Shown: positions 28,501 through 38,373 of the stretch, one piece after another | Numbering within the stretch: position 1 is the stretch's first letter | How the letters are laid out: the number at the start of each line of letters is the position of its first letter | Source of the DNA: Paenibacillus herberti | GTDB taxonomy: Bacteria; Bacillota; Bacilli; Paenibacillales; Paenibacillaceae | DNA: 64,000 bases | Reading direction: 5' to 3' | Assembly (NCBI RefSeq): GCF_002233675.1 | Contig: NZ_NMUQ01000001.1 | Coordinates: 795,519 to 859,518, forward strand | Notes under the pieces: model-generated | What the model saw: the letters and a program-made list of their open reading frames with translations, nothing else | What the model was told of the DNA's origin: nothing | The model's database searches: none | Program-made: the position numbers and the translations under genes

Positions 28501-29358
28501 ATGACTCAGGTTCGTATTGTGACCGACAGCACTTCGGATATCCCGCAGGAGATCCGCGAGCGTCTCGGCATCGAGATGGTGCCGTTGCAGGTTCTGTTCG
28601 GCAGTGAATCCTTCCTGGATTCGGTTACGCTGAAGTCGGAGCAGTTCTATGACAAGCTGATCGCCTTCAATGGCTTGCCGACGACCTCACAGCCTTCTCC
28701 TGCGGAATTCATTACGGTTTATGAGCGTCTTCTGGATGAAACTCCAGAGGCGTCTATCCTATCCATCCATCTATCCTCCCAGTTCAGCGGAACGTATCAG
28801 TCCGCGATGCTGGGGAGTACTATGCTGGAGCGGGAAGCGGATATCTCGGTATTCGATTCTCGCACCGCCTCGTGCGGGATTGGCATGCTCGTCGTCAAGG
28901 CGGCTGAGATGGCGCAGTCCGGCAGCTCCAAGGAAGAGATCCTTCGGGAGATTGAGCGGATGCGTAGTGAGACCGAGCTTTATTTTCTGGTCGAGACGCT
29001 GGAATACTTACAAAAAGGCGGTCGAATCGGCAAAGCATCTGCACTTATCGGTTCTATTCTGAACATCAAGCCGATTCTTTCGATTGATTCCTCTGGCGTT
29101 ATCGTACCGGTAGACAAAGTCCGTGGGACCAAAAAGGCCATTCTACGCATTATCGAGCTGCTCAAAGGCAAGTTTCCAGCGGATGTACCGGTTTCGGTTC
29201 ATTTTGCCTGGACGAGTCAGAGGGGTTCAGCTCTGGAGCTGTATGAAGCGGTCAATGCCAACTTTAACGTAGCCAGCACTTCAACCACGACGCTCGGTCC
29301 GGTCATCGGCACCCATGTTGGACCCGGTACCGTAGCCGTCTTTATGCAAAAGATATGA
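28501..29358 (+). CDS. DegV family fatty-acid-binding protein (FakB-like)
   Basis: 285 aa. Binds a fatty acid whose carboxylate is phosphorylated by FakA. Typical motifs: RIVTDSTSDIP, LSSQFSGTYQSA, LEYLQKGGRIGKA and GTHVGPGTVAVF. A GGAGGTAGCGAC site sets ATG 28501; an in-frame ATG eight codons earlier is less likely. The stop overlaps the recG start (ATGA), so this gene links lipid salvage and DNA repair in one transcript, as is common in the order. Confidence 0.9.
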   Translation: MTQVRIVTDSTSDIPQEIRERLGIEMVPLQVLFGSESFLDSVTLKSEQFYDKLIAFNGLPTTSQPSPAEFITVYERLLDETPEASILSIHLSSQFSGTYQSAMLGSTMLEREADISVFDSRTASCGIGMLVVKAAEMAQSGSSKEEILREIERMRSETELYFLVETLEYLQKGGRIGKASALIGSILNIKPILSIDSSGVIVPVDKVRGTKKAILRIIELLKGKFPADVPVSVHFAWTSQRGSALELYEAVNANFNVASTSTTTLGPVIGTHVGPGTVAVFMQKI

Positions 29359-31418
29359 ATACCCCCGCAGCCTCGCTGGAGAGCATCCCGGTGAGACAAA
29401 TCAAAGGCGTGAGCGCTCCGAAAGAGCAGGAGCTTCACGCCTTTGGCATCTATACCGCACAGGATTTGCTCAACTACTTCCCTTTCCGCTACGAGGATTA
29501 TCGGCTACGCTCGCTTACGGAAGTGAAGGACGGAGAGAAGATTACGATCCAAGGTGTGATTCGGGGGTTGCCAATGGTGGCCCGATTCGGCAAGGGGAAG
29601 GCGAGGATTACAGCCAAGACCGAAATCGACGGGCAGCTTGTTACAGCGGTGTGGTTCAACCGGATGTTCATTAAGGATCAATTGCAGCTTGGACGCGAAA
29701 TTACGCTCACCGGCAAGTGGGATGCCCACCGGATGCAGATTACAGTGGTCGACTCGGAATTCCCGGATAAGGGAACCGCCAAGACGGGCACTCTGCAGCC
29801 GGTCTATTCGGTAGGTGGGGGCATTACACAATCCTGGATGCGCAAGACGATTCGGCAGGCGCTGGAGCAGCTCGGTCCGTTGCTACAGGAGAATTTGCCG
29901 GAGCAGCTAGTTCGCAAGTACCGGCTGATGCCGCGCCAAGATGCAGTGTTCCATATTCATCATCCCGACGATCCTAAGGATGGTCAAGGGGCGCGCAGGC
30001 GCCTCGTGTACGAGGAGCTATTCCTGTTCCAGCTCAAGCTACAGGCTTACCGGATGATGAACCGCCGCAAGGCGGATGGCATCGTGCATCGCGTCGATCC
30101 AGAGATCATCCGCCAATTCGCCGCATCGTTACCATTCGAGCTGACCGACGCTCAAAAAAAGGTGGTCAACGAGATTTTGGCGGATATGCGGCAGCCGTTC
30201 GCGATGAATCGACTGCTGCAGGGGGATGTTGGCGCCGGCAAAACGGTCGTCGCCGCCATAGCGCTTCTGGCCGCTGTTAAGGCGGGGCATCAGGGAGCGC
30301 TGATGGTGCCGACCGAAATCCTTGCTGAGCAGCATATGCGCTCTCTGACAAGGCTCTATGAGGTTACAGGGCTGCAGACGGCGCTGCTGACCGGCAGTGT
30401 AAGCGAGCGGAAGCGCCGCGACTTGCTCGCGGGACTGCAGATGGGGCTGATCGACGTGCTGATCGGTACACATGCGCTTATCCAGGACGATGTGATTTTC
30501 CGGTCGCTCGGCCTGGTCGTTACCGACGAGCAGCATCGCTTCGGTGTTAATCAGCGCAGCATACTGCGGCGCAAAGGGCCAAGCCCTGACGTGCTGACGA
30601 TGACGGCAACGCCGATTCCGCGCACGCTGGCGATAACGGCTTTTGGCGATATGGAAGTTTCAACGATTAAAGAGCGGCCGAAGGGTCGCATCCCCATCCA
30701 GACGCACTGGATCAAACATTCCATGATGGATCGGGTGTTCGGCTTCATTCGTCGAGAGGCGGATGCCGGTCGTCAAGCCTATGTCATCTGCCCGCTGATT
30801 GAGGAATCGGAGAAGCTGGATGTGCAAAATGCGATTGATCAGTTCGTGCAGTTGCAGCAGCAGTTTCCCGACCTGAAGGTTGGACTGCTGCATGGCCGCA
30901 TGACTACGTCCGAGAAGGATGAGATCATGAAGGCATTCGGCGACAATGAAGTTCAGGTGCTCGTCGCAACGACCGTTGTTGAGGTCGGCGTCGATGTTCC
31001 GAATGCTACGCTGATGATCATAATGGATGCCGAGCGCTTCGGCTTATCACAGCTGCATCAGCTGCGCGGCCGCGTTGGACGGGGCTCGCATGCCTCGTTC
31101 TGTATCCTGGTCGCCGATCCCAAGACGGAGACAGGGCGAGAGCGGATGGCTGTCATGCAGGATACGGATGACGGCTTCGAGGTAGCTCGCCGTGATCTGG
31201 AGCTACGCGGACCGGGCGATTTCTTCGGAACGAAGCAAAGCGGCATGCCGGACTTCAAGCTGGCGGATATGGCGGCTGACTTTGCGGTGCTGGAGGTAGC
31301 TCGCGAGGATGCGGCTGAACTTGCGGCCGAGGGCGACTTTTGGACATCGGATACATATGCGGGACTGCGAGCGATGCTGGCCAAGGATCAGATTTTCCAA
31401 GGTGAGCAGTTGGACTGA
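29355..31418 (+). CDS. recG: ATP-dependent DNA helicase RecG
   Basis: 687 aa. Remodels stalled forks and Holliday junctions. The N-terminal wedge/OB domain (GVIRGLPM...) is followed by two helicase domains: Walker A LLQGDVGAGKTVVA, DEQH box, TATPIPRTLA, and the C-terminal TTVVEVGVDVPNA and QLHQLRGRVGRG. Residues near the end (GPGDFFGTKQSGMPDF) form the family hook. Length and layout are normal. The start overlaps the degV stop. Confidence 0.95.
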   Translation: MNTPAASLESIPVRQIKGVSAPKEQELHAFGIYTAQDLLNYFPFRYEDYRLRSLTEVKDGEKITIQGVIRGLPMVARFGKGKARITAKTEIDGQLVTAVWFNRMFIKDQLQLGREITLTGKWDAHRMQITVVDSEFPDKGTAKTGTLQPVYSVGGGITQSWMRKTIRQALEQLGPLLQENLPEQLVRKYRLMPRQDAVFHIHHPDDPKDGQGARRRLVYEELFLFQLKLQAYRMMNRRKADGIVHRVDPEIIRQFAASLPFELTDAQKKVVNEILADMRQPFAMNRLLQGDVGAGKTVVAAIALLAAVKAGHQGALMVPTEILAEQHMRSLTRLYEVTGLQTALLTGSVSERKRRDLLAGLQMGLIDVLIGTHALIQDDVIFRSLGLVVTDEQHRFGVNQRSILRRKGPSPDVLTMTATPIPRTLAITAFGDMEVSTIKERPKGRIPIQTHWIKHSMMDRVFGFIRREADAGRQAYVICPLIEESEKLDVQNAIDQFVQLQQQFPDLKVGLLHGRMTTSEKDEIMKAFGDNEVQVLVATTVVEVGVDVPNATLMIIMDAERFGLSQLHQLRGRVGRGSHASFCILVADPKTETGRERMAVMQDTDDGFEVARRDLELRGPGDFFGTKQSGMPDFKLADMAADFAVLEVAREDAAELAAEGDFWTSDTYAGLRAMLAKDQIFQGEQLD

Positions 31419-31445
31419 TCCGGCAGTTTATTGCGCGAGCAGGCA

Positions 31446-31472
31446 ACTCTCGGCAGTCTGGGGCATATAGTA
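31446..31472 (+). promoter_or_regulatory. Candidate sigma-K promoter for spoVIF
   Basis: AC, 16 nt, then CATATAGTA (31464-31472), matching AC-N16-CATANNNTA; about 57 bp before the start codon. Confidence 0.35.
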
Positions 31473-31528
31473 ACATCGGTGGTTATTGGGGCGGATGCCC
31501 GACCAAATCGATGGAGGTGCCCTACTGC

Positions 31529-31816
31529 ATGAGCTACGTCAAATATGGAATCCGGCCCGAATTCGTCGAGCGCGTGAAGCTCAAAATGAAAAATCCCGCA
31601 ATTAAAGAACGGATAACGATGCTGACGAACGGGCTGACCAAGTTTGATCTTGCCGACCGAGCTAAAGTACGCAGACTGGTGAAGAGCGCAGCGAGCGTTC
31701 TGCAGGAAAAGCTGACGGATGCCCAGGAAGAGCAACTCGTTCAATTCGTACTTAGTCAAAAAATCGATCCGAACAATACGTTCCATCTCATCAAGCTATG
31801 GGGAATGTTCCGCTAG
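31529..31816 (+). CDS. spoVIF: Stage VI sporulation protein F family
   Basis: 95 aa. Resembles the SpoVIF (YjcC) family needed for proper spore-coat assembly: a short charged helical protein with TGL/NGLTKFD, a VRRLVKSAASVLQEKLTDAQEEQ-like helix and KIDPNNTFHLIKLWGMFR at the end. GGAGGTG sits 9 nt before ATG 31529; the upstream ATG overlaps that SD and is rejected. It is monocistronic, with a sigma-K-like promoter and a terminator at 31852. Family assignment is from general resemblance only. Confidence 0.7.
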   Translation: MSYVKYGIRPEFVERVKLKMKNPAIKERITMLTNGLTKFDLADRAKVRRLVKSAASVLQEKLTDAQEEQLVQFVLSQKIDPNNTFHLIKLWGMFR

Positions 31817-31851
31817 ATGCGGTAATTTCTATAGCCAAGTTTTATTCGGCG

Positions 31852-31881
31852 CGGCCCTGCATCTGCAGGGCCGTTTTTTTG
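31852..31881 (+). terminator. Terminator after spoVIF
   Basis: A 10-bp stem CGGCCCTGCA/TGCAGGGCCG with a 2-nt loop is followed by seven T. Confidence 0.85.
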
Positions 31882-32043
31882 TTTCCTCATCTGGATCTGT
31901 GCCCGACCATTGCCGGAGAAAGCAGGCTTGTATCTCGTACATAAGCTTTTCTGATGGAAAGCATACAACATCCGGATTTCACAAACGGCTTCCCCTGACC
32001 TATAGTTAAGCCATCGAAGCATGGTTGGAAGGAGGGGAAGGGA

Positions 32044-33240
32044 ATGGCGAGATCGCTTGAAAGCTTGGGTGCCAAATGGAAAAATCGGAGAGAGGCAAGC
32101 TTGGTGGCTGAGAAAATGGAGGATGGGGTAGCGACTGGTGCGTCTGTGGCGCATACCAGACTGAGCCGTCTGGCGGCGCGCGTGCCTTCGCTGCGCCAAC
32201 TGCTCGGCAAGCCGCGGCTATTGCAGGGCTTGCTCTTGACGGCACTGCTCGCCGCTGTAGCACGTATGCTCTCCGAGCTGCCAGGGCTTGGCGTGATCGG
32301 ACCGCTAGTGCTGGCCATCCTGCTCGGTATGGCTTATCGCGAGCTGATGGGCGGCGTGCCGCTTGGTGCTGCCGCAGGCATAACCTTTTCCTCCCGCCAG
32401 TTGCTGCGGCTGGGCATTATTTTGCTCGGAATGCGGCTTAATCTCATGGATATTATCAAGGCGGGACCGCAGGTGCTGCTGCTGGATGCCATTCATATCG
32501 CGGTGACGATTCCGTTTGTATACTGGGTGTCCAAGCGGCTTGGAGCGGATAGAAATCTCGGTATGTTGACCGCCTGCGGCACGGCGATCTGCGGCGCCGC
32601 TGCCGTGGCTGCCCTATCTCCTCAGCTGAAAGCGCGTCAGGAGGAAACGGCAGTTGCAGCAGCGGTGGTGGCGATTCTCGGCACGATTTTTACGATCACC
32701 TATACGCTCCTCTATCCCGTCTTGAAACTCGGGGCTGTCGGTTATGGGGCCTGGGCAGGCTCGACGCTGCATGAGGTCGCTCACGTGCTGGCAGCAGCGG
32801 CGCCGATGGGCCGGGAAGCGCTGGACATGGCCGTGCTCGTCAAGTTGGCGCGGGTGGCGATGCTTGTGCCTGTAGCACTGTTGCTCGGTGTGTGGGTACA
32901 GCGCTCGGCAAGAAACTCCGCAGCTGAACATACCGCTTCTCCTGCAAAAGCGGGAACCCGCAGCGGCAAAGAGCCGATTCCAGTGCCATGGTTCATCTTT
33001 GGATTCCTGGCGATGAGCGGCGTTAATACTCTAGGAATCATCCCGCCGTCCGTTGCAGATGCGATGGTCGTTGCAGCTTATCTGCTGATCGCCATGGCTA
33101 TGGCAGGGCTCGGTCTTGGCGTCGACTTTCGCGTCTTCCGCCGTCTTGGCGGCAAAGCGTTCCTTGCCGGATTGGCCGGCTCGGTGTTATTGGCCGTACT
33201 TGGTTTCTTCCTTGTCCAGGCGTTCGGGCTGGCTGGGTAG
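32044..33240 (+). CDS. YeiH-type putative sulfate exporter family transporter
   Basis: 398 aa, about ten membrane helices after a 50-residue basic cytosolic start. UPF0324/YeiH family markers: LLRLGIILLGMRLNL, LTACGTAICGAAAVAA and the His-containing STLHEVAHVLAAAA. The family is annotated as sulfate or anion exporters, but transport has rarely been shown, so the substrate is open. GGAAGGAGGGG precedes ATG 32044. The helix 8-9 loop (SARNSAAEHTAS...) is low-complexity. No regulator is adjacent. Confidence 0.85.
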   Translation: MARSLESLGAKWKNRREASLVAEKMEDGVATGASVAHTRLSRLAARVPSLRQLLGKPRLLQGLLLTALLAAVARMLSELPGLGVIGPLVLAILLGMAYRELMGGVPLGAAAGITFSSRQLLRLGIILLGMRLNLMDIIKAGPQVLLLDAIHIAVTIPFVYWVSKRLGADRNLGMLTACGTAICGAAAVAALSPQLKARQEETAVAAAVVAILGTIFTITYTLLYPVLKLGAVGYGAWAGSTLHEVAHVLAAAAPMGREALDMAVLVKLARVAMLVPVALLLGVWVQRSARNSAAEHTASPAKAGTRSGKEPIPVPWFIFGFLAMSGVNTLGIIPPSVADAMVVAAYLLIAMAMAGLGLGVDFRVFRRLGGKAFLAGLAGSVLLAVLGFFLVQAFGLAG

Positions 33241-33318
33241 CCGGATCGGCAAAGCATATAAATAAATTTACATGGAATAGATTAGAAATATTATAAAAAA
33301 CTAGAATTGACTATATAG

Positions 33319-33360
33319 CCTAAAAAACCTGCCCTTTGAATTTGTGGCAGGTTTTTTAGG
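33319..33360. terminator. Bidirectional terminator between convergent genes
   Basis: A 15-bp stem CCTAAAAAACCTGCC/GGCAGGTTTTTTAGG has a 12-nt loop. Confidence 0.9.
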
Positions 33361-33431
33361 TTACTCCCTCTTAGATGACAAGAATTTGCTTGATCTGGAC
33401 GGAGCGCTATCTTACGGTATGGTTTGCAGGT

Positions 33432-35168
33432 TTAGCCGGTTGCAACGGCTACCCAGTGCCCTTTTTTCACTTCCACGAATTCGGAGCGTTCGAGCCCGTA
33501 GGGATCAGCTTTGGAAGCTTCCTCATGCGTCACTAGCTTCTTCTGCGATTCAACCTTGGGATCGGGTACCGGGATGGCCGCCAGCAGCGACTTCGTATAG
33601 GCATGGATCGGGTTTGTGTAAAGCTCCTCGCTTTCGGCAAGCTCCACGATCTTCCCTTTATACATCACCGCCACGCGGTCGCTAATATGCTTCACCATCG
33701 ATAGATCATGGGCGATGAACAGATACGTGAGACCAAGCCTTTGCTGAAGTTCCTCAAGCAGCTTCACGATCTGGGCTTGAATCGAAACGTCGAGAGCGGA
33801 CAACGGCTCGTCACAGACGATAAATTCCGGTTCCACGGCGAGCGTCCGCGCAATGCCGATCCGCTGGCGCTGGCCGCCGGAAAACTCATGCGGGTACCGC
33901 ATGGCATGAGAAGGGTCAAGCCCAACCATCTCAAGCAGTTCCTCGACACGTCTCTGACGATCCCGCTTGGAGGTCGTTATATCGTGCACATCAAGAGCCT
34001 CGCCGATAATATCCATGATGCGAAGTCTTGGGTTCAGCGATGCGTAGGGATCCTGGAAGATCATTCCCATATGCCGCCTCATTGTTTTCATCTCTGAGCG
34101 GTTTAATTGCTGGAGTGGTATCCCTTTGAAAAGCACCTCGCCTCCCGTCGCTTCATGTAAGCGGAGAATCGTGCGCCCAGTCGTCGACTTGCCGCTGCCG
34201 GATTCACCTACAACGCCGAGCGTCTCGCCTGCCTGTATATCGAAGCTAATATCGTTAACCGCTTTAACAATCTGTCCTTTTCCCATATCAAAATACTGCT
34301 TCAAGGCACGAACCTGCAGTAGAGGCACGCCCTCTTCACGCTGAACCATTGAAGGCACGGGCTTTGTTTTTTTCTTCTCGTCCAAGCGCGGTAATGCGTT
34401 GAGAAGCTTAATGGTGTATGGATGCTGCGGATTTGCAAAAATTTGCTCCGTTGTCCCCGTCTCGACGATTTCTCCGTCCTTCATCACGACGACGCGGTCA
34501 CACATGCCGGCCACGACGCCGAGGTCATGCGTAATTAAAATAATGGAGGTACCCAGCTGCTTCTGTATATCCTTCATCTGGTTAAGGATCTGTGCTTGTA
34601 TGGTCACGTCAAGCGATGTTGTCGGCTCATCTGCGATAAGGAGCGAAGGACGACACGCCAGCGCAATGGCGATCATGACCCGCTGACGCATCCCGCCAGA
34701 GAATTCATGAGGATACTGATGATAGCGGGTTTCGCTGTTGGGAATACCTACGAGCTTCAGCATTTCAATAGCTTCCGTCCGGGCTTGCTTCTTGTCCAGC
34801 TTGCGATGTTTGATCAAGCTTTCTTCAATTTGGTTGCCGATCTTCATCGTAGGATTAAGGGAGGACATGGGATCTTGAAAGATCATCCCGATATCCCTTC
34901 CGCGTATGGCTTCCATTTCTTTGTCGGTTTTAAAGGCAAGGTTTTGGCCTTGAAAAAGCACCTCGCCGTTTTTCACCATGGAAGGAGGAGAGGGCAGGAG
35001 CCTCATAATCGTACGTGCGGTAACGCTTTTGCCGCTGCCGGATTCGCCTACGATTCCCAGCGTTTCGCCTTTACGGACTTCAAAGCTGACATGGCGAACA
35101 GCTTCTATTTCTTTGTCACGGGTGAAAAAAGAAACCGATAGATCATTAACTTGTAATAATGTGTCCAT
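33432..35168 (-). CDS. Oligopeptide-type ABC transporter, two ATPase domains fused
   Basis: 578 aa cytosolic ATPase with DppD-like and DppF-like halves in one chain, as in GsiA. First half: GESGSGKSVTART, SGGMRQRVMIA, LLIADEPTTSLD. Second half: GESGSGKSTTGRT, SGGQRQRIGIA, FIVCDEPLSALD. The C-terminal oligopeptide-binding tails (IPVPDPK and NALPRLDEK) are present. Starts at 35168 (AGGTG, 5 nt) and 35207 (AAGGA, 7 nt) both have ribosome sites; 35168 matches the family. It is divergent from the permease-binding protein genes at 35291, with a 120-bp shared promoter region, and most likely powers that system. Confidence 0.88.
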   Translation of the reverse strand: MDTLLQVNDLSVSFFTRDKEIEAVRHVSFEVRKGETLGIVGESGSGKSVTARTIMRLLPSPPSMVKNGEVLFQGQNLAFKTDKEMEAIRGRDIGMIFQDPMSSLNPTMKIGNQIEESLIKHRKLDKKQARTEAIEMLKLVGIPNSETRYHQYPHEFSGGMRQRVMIAIALACRPSLLIADEPTTSLDVTIQAQILNQMKDIQKQLGTSIILITHDLGVVAGMCDRVVVMKDGEIVETGTTEQIFANPQHPYTIKLLNALPRLDEKKKTKPVPSMVQREEGVPLLQVRALKQYFDMGKGQIVKAVNDISFDIQAGETLGVVGESGSGKSTTGRTILRLHEATGGEVLFKGIPLQQLNRSEMKTMRRHMGMIFQDPYASLNPRLRIMDIIGEALDVHDITTSKRDRQRRVEELLEMVGLDPSHAMRYPHEFSGGQRQRIGIARTLAVEPEFIVCDEPLSALDVSIQAQIVKLLEELQQRLGLTYLFIAHDLSMVKHISDRVAVMYKGKIVELAESEELYTNPIHAYTKSLLAAIPVPDPKVESQKKLVTHEEASKADPYGLERSEFVEVKKGHWVAVATG

Positions 35169-35290
35169 GTATGCACCTGCAATTCTGTCGTTTTCCGATA
35201 TTGACATATTCCAATCCTTAAAATAAAATTTACTATACTGATCGGAATAATTCAATTTAAAATTATTAGGATGAAAGGAAGCGGACTAGC

Positions 35291-36733
35291 TTGAAAGGGC
35301 ATGCAACTGCAACGGGTAATGGCTTTGTTGATCCTATTGCCGCCATCTACCGCAAAATGTTACTACATCCGGCCTACAGTCTGCTTATATTGCTGTTAGG
35401 AGCACCCGTATCCGCCATCGTGTATGTCGTTCTTCAATATCGTAAATTCAAGTACGGCTACAAACTCATCGCTGAGGAGACGAGGAACAAGCTGCTTGCA
35501 ACCGGGTACCGGGACAAATTGCTGCTGGAGGCTAAGGATCAGCTTATTCGTAAGCATCGTTTCTTCGGGCAAACCGTCAGCACAGGGCAGACCGAACTGG
35601 AAGCGAACCGGATGGCTGAGATCAAATTCAAGGAAACGTTCAACCATGAGCTGGAGAAACGGCTTGCCGGTGAGAACGGGCTGAAGTTTTCGTTTGGCGA
35701 CACGTATCATAGGCTAGCCTTGAATCCTGCCTTTTTTACATTATCAGTAATTATCGGTTTTCCAATGTACTTACTGTTGGCAATCTATTCAATGCCATAC
35801 TTGAAATACGTTGCCGAACGAATGGTGATGTCTATATTCGTAATTTTGGGAGTCGCTTTTCTCGTATTTACGATCCTATATATATCGCCTATGAATCCAG
35901 CGGCTAACTTATTAGGAGAAACAGCGACCGCCGAGCAAATCGCAGCGTTCAACCATCTTTATGGTTTGGATCAACCCTATTTTGTTCAGCTATGGGACAC
36001 GATTAGAGGCATATTTACTTTCGATCTCGGCAAATCTTTCGCAGGCAACGAGAATGTTACTGCAGCCATCGCGAATAAATTCCCGGTGACGCTAACGTTA
36101 ACGGCTATCTCGACGCTGATTGCTGTATTGATCGCTCTGCCAATCGGCATTATTTCGGCTACAAGACCTAATTCTTTCTTTGATTATACCTTTATGTTCA
36201 TCGCTTTGCTGGGATTGTCGATCCCGAATTTCTGGCAGGCTCTTATTTTTATTTTGAATTTCTCGATTAAACTTCCATGGTTGCCCGCAACGTATAACCC
36301 CGAGAACTGGCTGTCTGCAATTATGCCGATCGTCGTTTTAGGTACGGGCCTAACGGCTGCTGTAGCCCGAATGACCCGATCATCAACGCTGGAGGTCATC
36401 CACGAGGATTACATTACAACCGCAAGGGCCAAAGGGCTTGCCCGAAAAACTGTCATATGGAAACATGCCGTAGGTAACGCGCTTATCCCAATTATTACGG
36501 TCATCGGCCTGCAGTTTGGCGGAATGCTCGGCGGAGCGGCGGTTACAGAGAAAGTATTCAATATTAGCGGTATAGGTAGTTATATCGTAGATAAGCAGTT
36601 CATTCCTGACATTCCTAGCGTGATGGGCGGGGTCGTCTATACAGCCATTACCATCTCGATCGTGAACGTTATCGTCGATTTGATGTACGCGTTTTTTGAT
36701 CCTAGAATCCGTTCGAAAATGAAACAATACTAA
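35291..36733 (+). CDS. DppB-type ABC permease with long N-terminal extension
   Basis: 480 aa. The C-terminal ~310 residues are a normal oligopeptide permease: [37 protein letters not shown] and the coupling helix [21 protein letters not shown]. The first ~165 residues are extra: one membrane helix (28-48), then a charged, probably cytosolic segment of about 95 residues before the first core helix. AmiC of streptococci also has an insertion of this kind. Start TTG 35291 with AAAGGA about 13 nt upstream. It forms an operon with the next three genes. Confidence 0.82.
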   Translation: MKGHATATGNGFVDPIAAIYRKMLLHPAYSLLILLLGAPVSAIVYVVLQYRKFKYGYKLIAEETRNKLLATGYRDKLLLEAKDQLIRKHRFFGQTVSTGQTELEANRMAEIKFKETFNHELEKRLAGENGLKFSFGDTYHRLALNPAFFTLSVIIGFPMYLLLAIYSMPYLKYVAERMVMSIFVILGVAFLVFTILYISPMNPAANLLGETATAEQIAAFNHLYGLDQPYFVQLWDTIRGIFTFDLGKSFAGNENVTAAIANKFPVTLTLTAISTLIAVLIALPIGIISATRPNSFFDYTFMFIALLGLSIPNFWQALIFILNFSIKLPWLPATYNPENWLSAIMPIVVLGTGLTAAVARMTRSSTLEVIHEDYITTARAKGLARKTVIWKHAVGNALIPIITVIGLQFGGMLGGAAVTEKVFNISGIGSYIVDKQFIPDIPSVMGGVVYTAITISIVNVIVDLMYAFFDPRIRSKMKQY

Positions 36734-36747
36734 AGCAGGTGCTACTC

Positions 36748-38256
36748 TTGACGAATCCTACTATCAGCAAGCAAGAAGTCAGATTCAGACTGAAATCAAA
36801 TCAAGAATACAGTCAAGCGAGCTTCGCTGGCATCGTATCCTTGGCGCTGGGTTTTGTTCTTCTGCTAAACAGTTATGTTCCCGGAGACGGGTCATTTAAG
36901 CCTGCAGTACTCATTGCAAGCATTGCCTATTTTGCCTTCGCGCTGCTTGAGCTGGCGGTATGGGCGCTCATTCGAAACGATCTTATCCGTTCTGGCGCCA
37001 TTAGACGTTCTACAAGGATGCTTGGTTACGTATTGCTGTTAAGTATTCTAACCGCTAACGTGTTCGTGGCAACCATGGCGTTTCAGCTCATTAAGCAGAA
37101 AAAAAGTGCGGCGTACACACTAGCCGTTTATTCGCTGCTTACGACTTTGCTCGTATTCGCGGTGTCAGCCCTCAATCTATTTAAGCCTTATGTAGCTAAC
37201 GGATTTCTAATCGGCATGTTTTTGCTGATCGTTGCCGCCATCCTGCAGCTCGCAGCATTGCTTCTAGTTGCCAAGCATGCAGATAAAGCAGTTATGCCAC
37301 GCTGGATGGGACTCATTGCCGGCATACTTATTTTAACTTCGGTGTCCGGCAACTTGTTCGCTTTATTTCTTGGGTTATTGCTGATTGCCAAGCTGCGGGA
37401 CAAGGGTTATTCATCCGGTTCCAAGCTGGGGGAAGTCGTGGAGCGGCTGTCGAGAAGCTCGACTTCCATGTTGGGACTGCTCTTCATCCTGTTCCTGCTC
37501 ACGTTGTCCATAACCAGTTACCTGACTTTTGATTACGGACTTGCGATTGAGAACAACTACAGCTTAATTCTTCAATCTCCTGAGCTGGCCTATCCGCTAG
37601 GAACGGATAACTTCGGTAGAGATCTGTTCTCGCGTATAGTTTTCGGCGCGCGCATCTCATTGGCCGTTGGCCTATTGTCAACACTCATACCCCTCCTGAT
37701 CGGGGGCGTACTGGGTGCAGTCTCCGGTTATTATGGACGGCATACAGACAACATTATTATGAGAATACTCGATATCCTCTATGCGATTCCGGGCATTCTG
37801 CTAGCCATTGCCATTATCGCGGCATTCGGCGCAAGTACGGTCAATTTAATTTTGGCACTCAGTGTAGGCGCGATCCCCACTTATGCACGGACAATGAGAG
37901 CCAATGTCATGCTCGTATCCACTTTGGAATATGTACAGGCTGCTAGAGCTTTCGGCTCTAGTGACCGGACTATTTTGTTCAAGCATATCGTACCGAACTC
38001 CATCGCGCCGATGATTGTAAAATCTACGCTGACGATTGGCACCGTTGTCATCTCGACCAGCAGCTTGAGCTATTTGGGTCTCGGCGTAGAGCCTCATATT
38101 CCGGAGTGGGGCAATATTTTAAAGCTCGGAAGCGCCTATCTCGAGACGCATGCCTTTACGGCTGTCTATCCGGGACTTGCGATTATCGCGCTTGTGCTTT
38201 CCTTCAACTTCCTTGGAGACGGTTTGCGCGACGCGCTTGATCCAAAGCTTGATTAA
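36748..38256 (+). CDS. DppC-type ABC permease with extra N-terminal helices
   Basis: 502 aa. The core (residues ~235-502) has [30 protein letters not shown] and the coupling loop [19 protein letters not shown], typical of DppC. The first ~220 residues add about seven hydrophobic helices not found in ordinary DppC (about 300 aa). Start TTG 36748 has AGGTG six bases upstream; GTG 36739, inside that site, is less likely. It begins 14 bp after the DppB-type gene. Confidence 0.8.
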   Translation: MTNPTISKQEVRFRLKSNQEYSQASFAGIVSLALGFVLLLNSYVPGDGSFKPAVLIASIAYFAFALLELAVWALIRNDLIRSGAIRRSTRMLGYVLLLSILTANVFVATMAFQLIKQKKSAAYTLAVYSLLTTLLVFAVSALNLFKPYVANGFLIGMFLLIVAAILQLAALLLVAKHADKAVMPRWMGLIAGILILTSVSGNLFALFLGLLLIAKLRDKGYSSGSKLGEVVERLSRSSTSMLGLLFILFLLTLSITSYLTFDYGLAIENNYSLILQSPELAYPLGTDNFGRDLFSRIVFGARISLAVGLLSTLIPLLIGGVLGAVSGYYGRHTDNIIMRILDILYAIPGILLAIAIIAAFGASTVNLILALSVGAIPTYARTMRANVMLVSTLEYVQAARAFGSSDRTILFKHIVPNSIAPMIVKSTLTIGTVVISTSSLSYLGLGVEPHIPEWGNILKLGSAYLETHAFTAVYPGLAIIALVLSFNFLGDGLRDALDPKLD

Positions 38257-38373
38257 TGATTTCATTCCTTTTTTAACCTCATTCATATTCCATCGACTTC
38301 TACGTTGTGAAACATGAACGGACGATAACTGAATGTGAGTTAACATACAAAGATAACCCAGGAGGGGACTACC

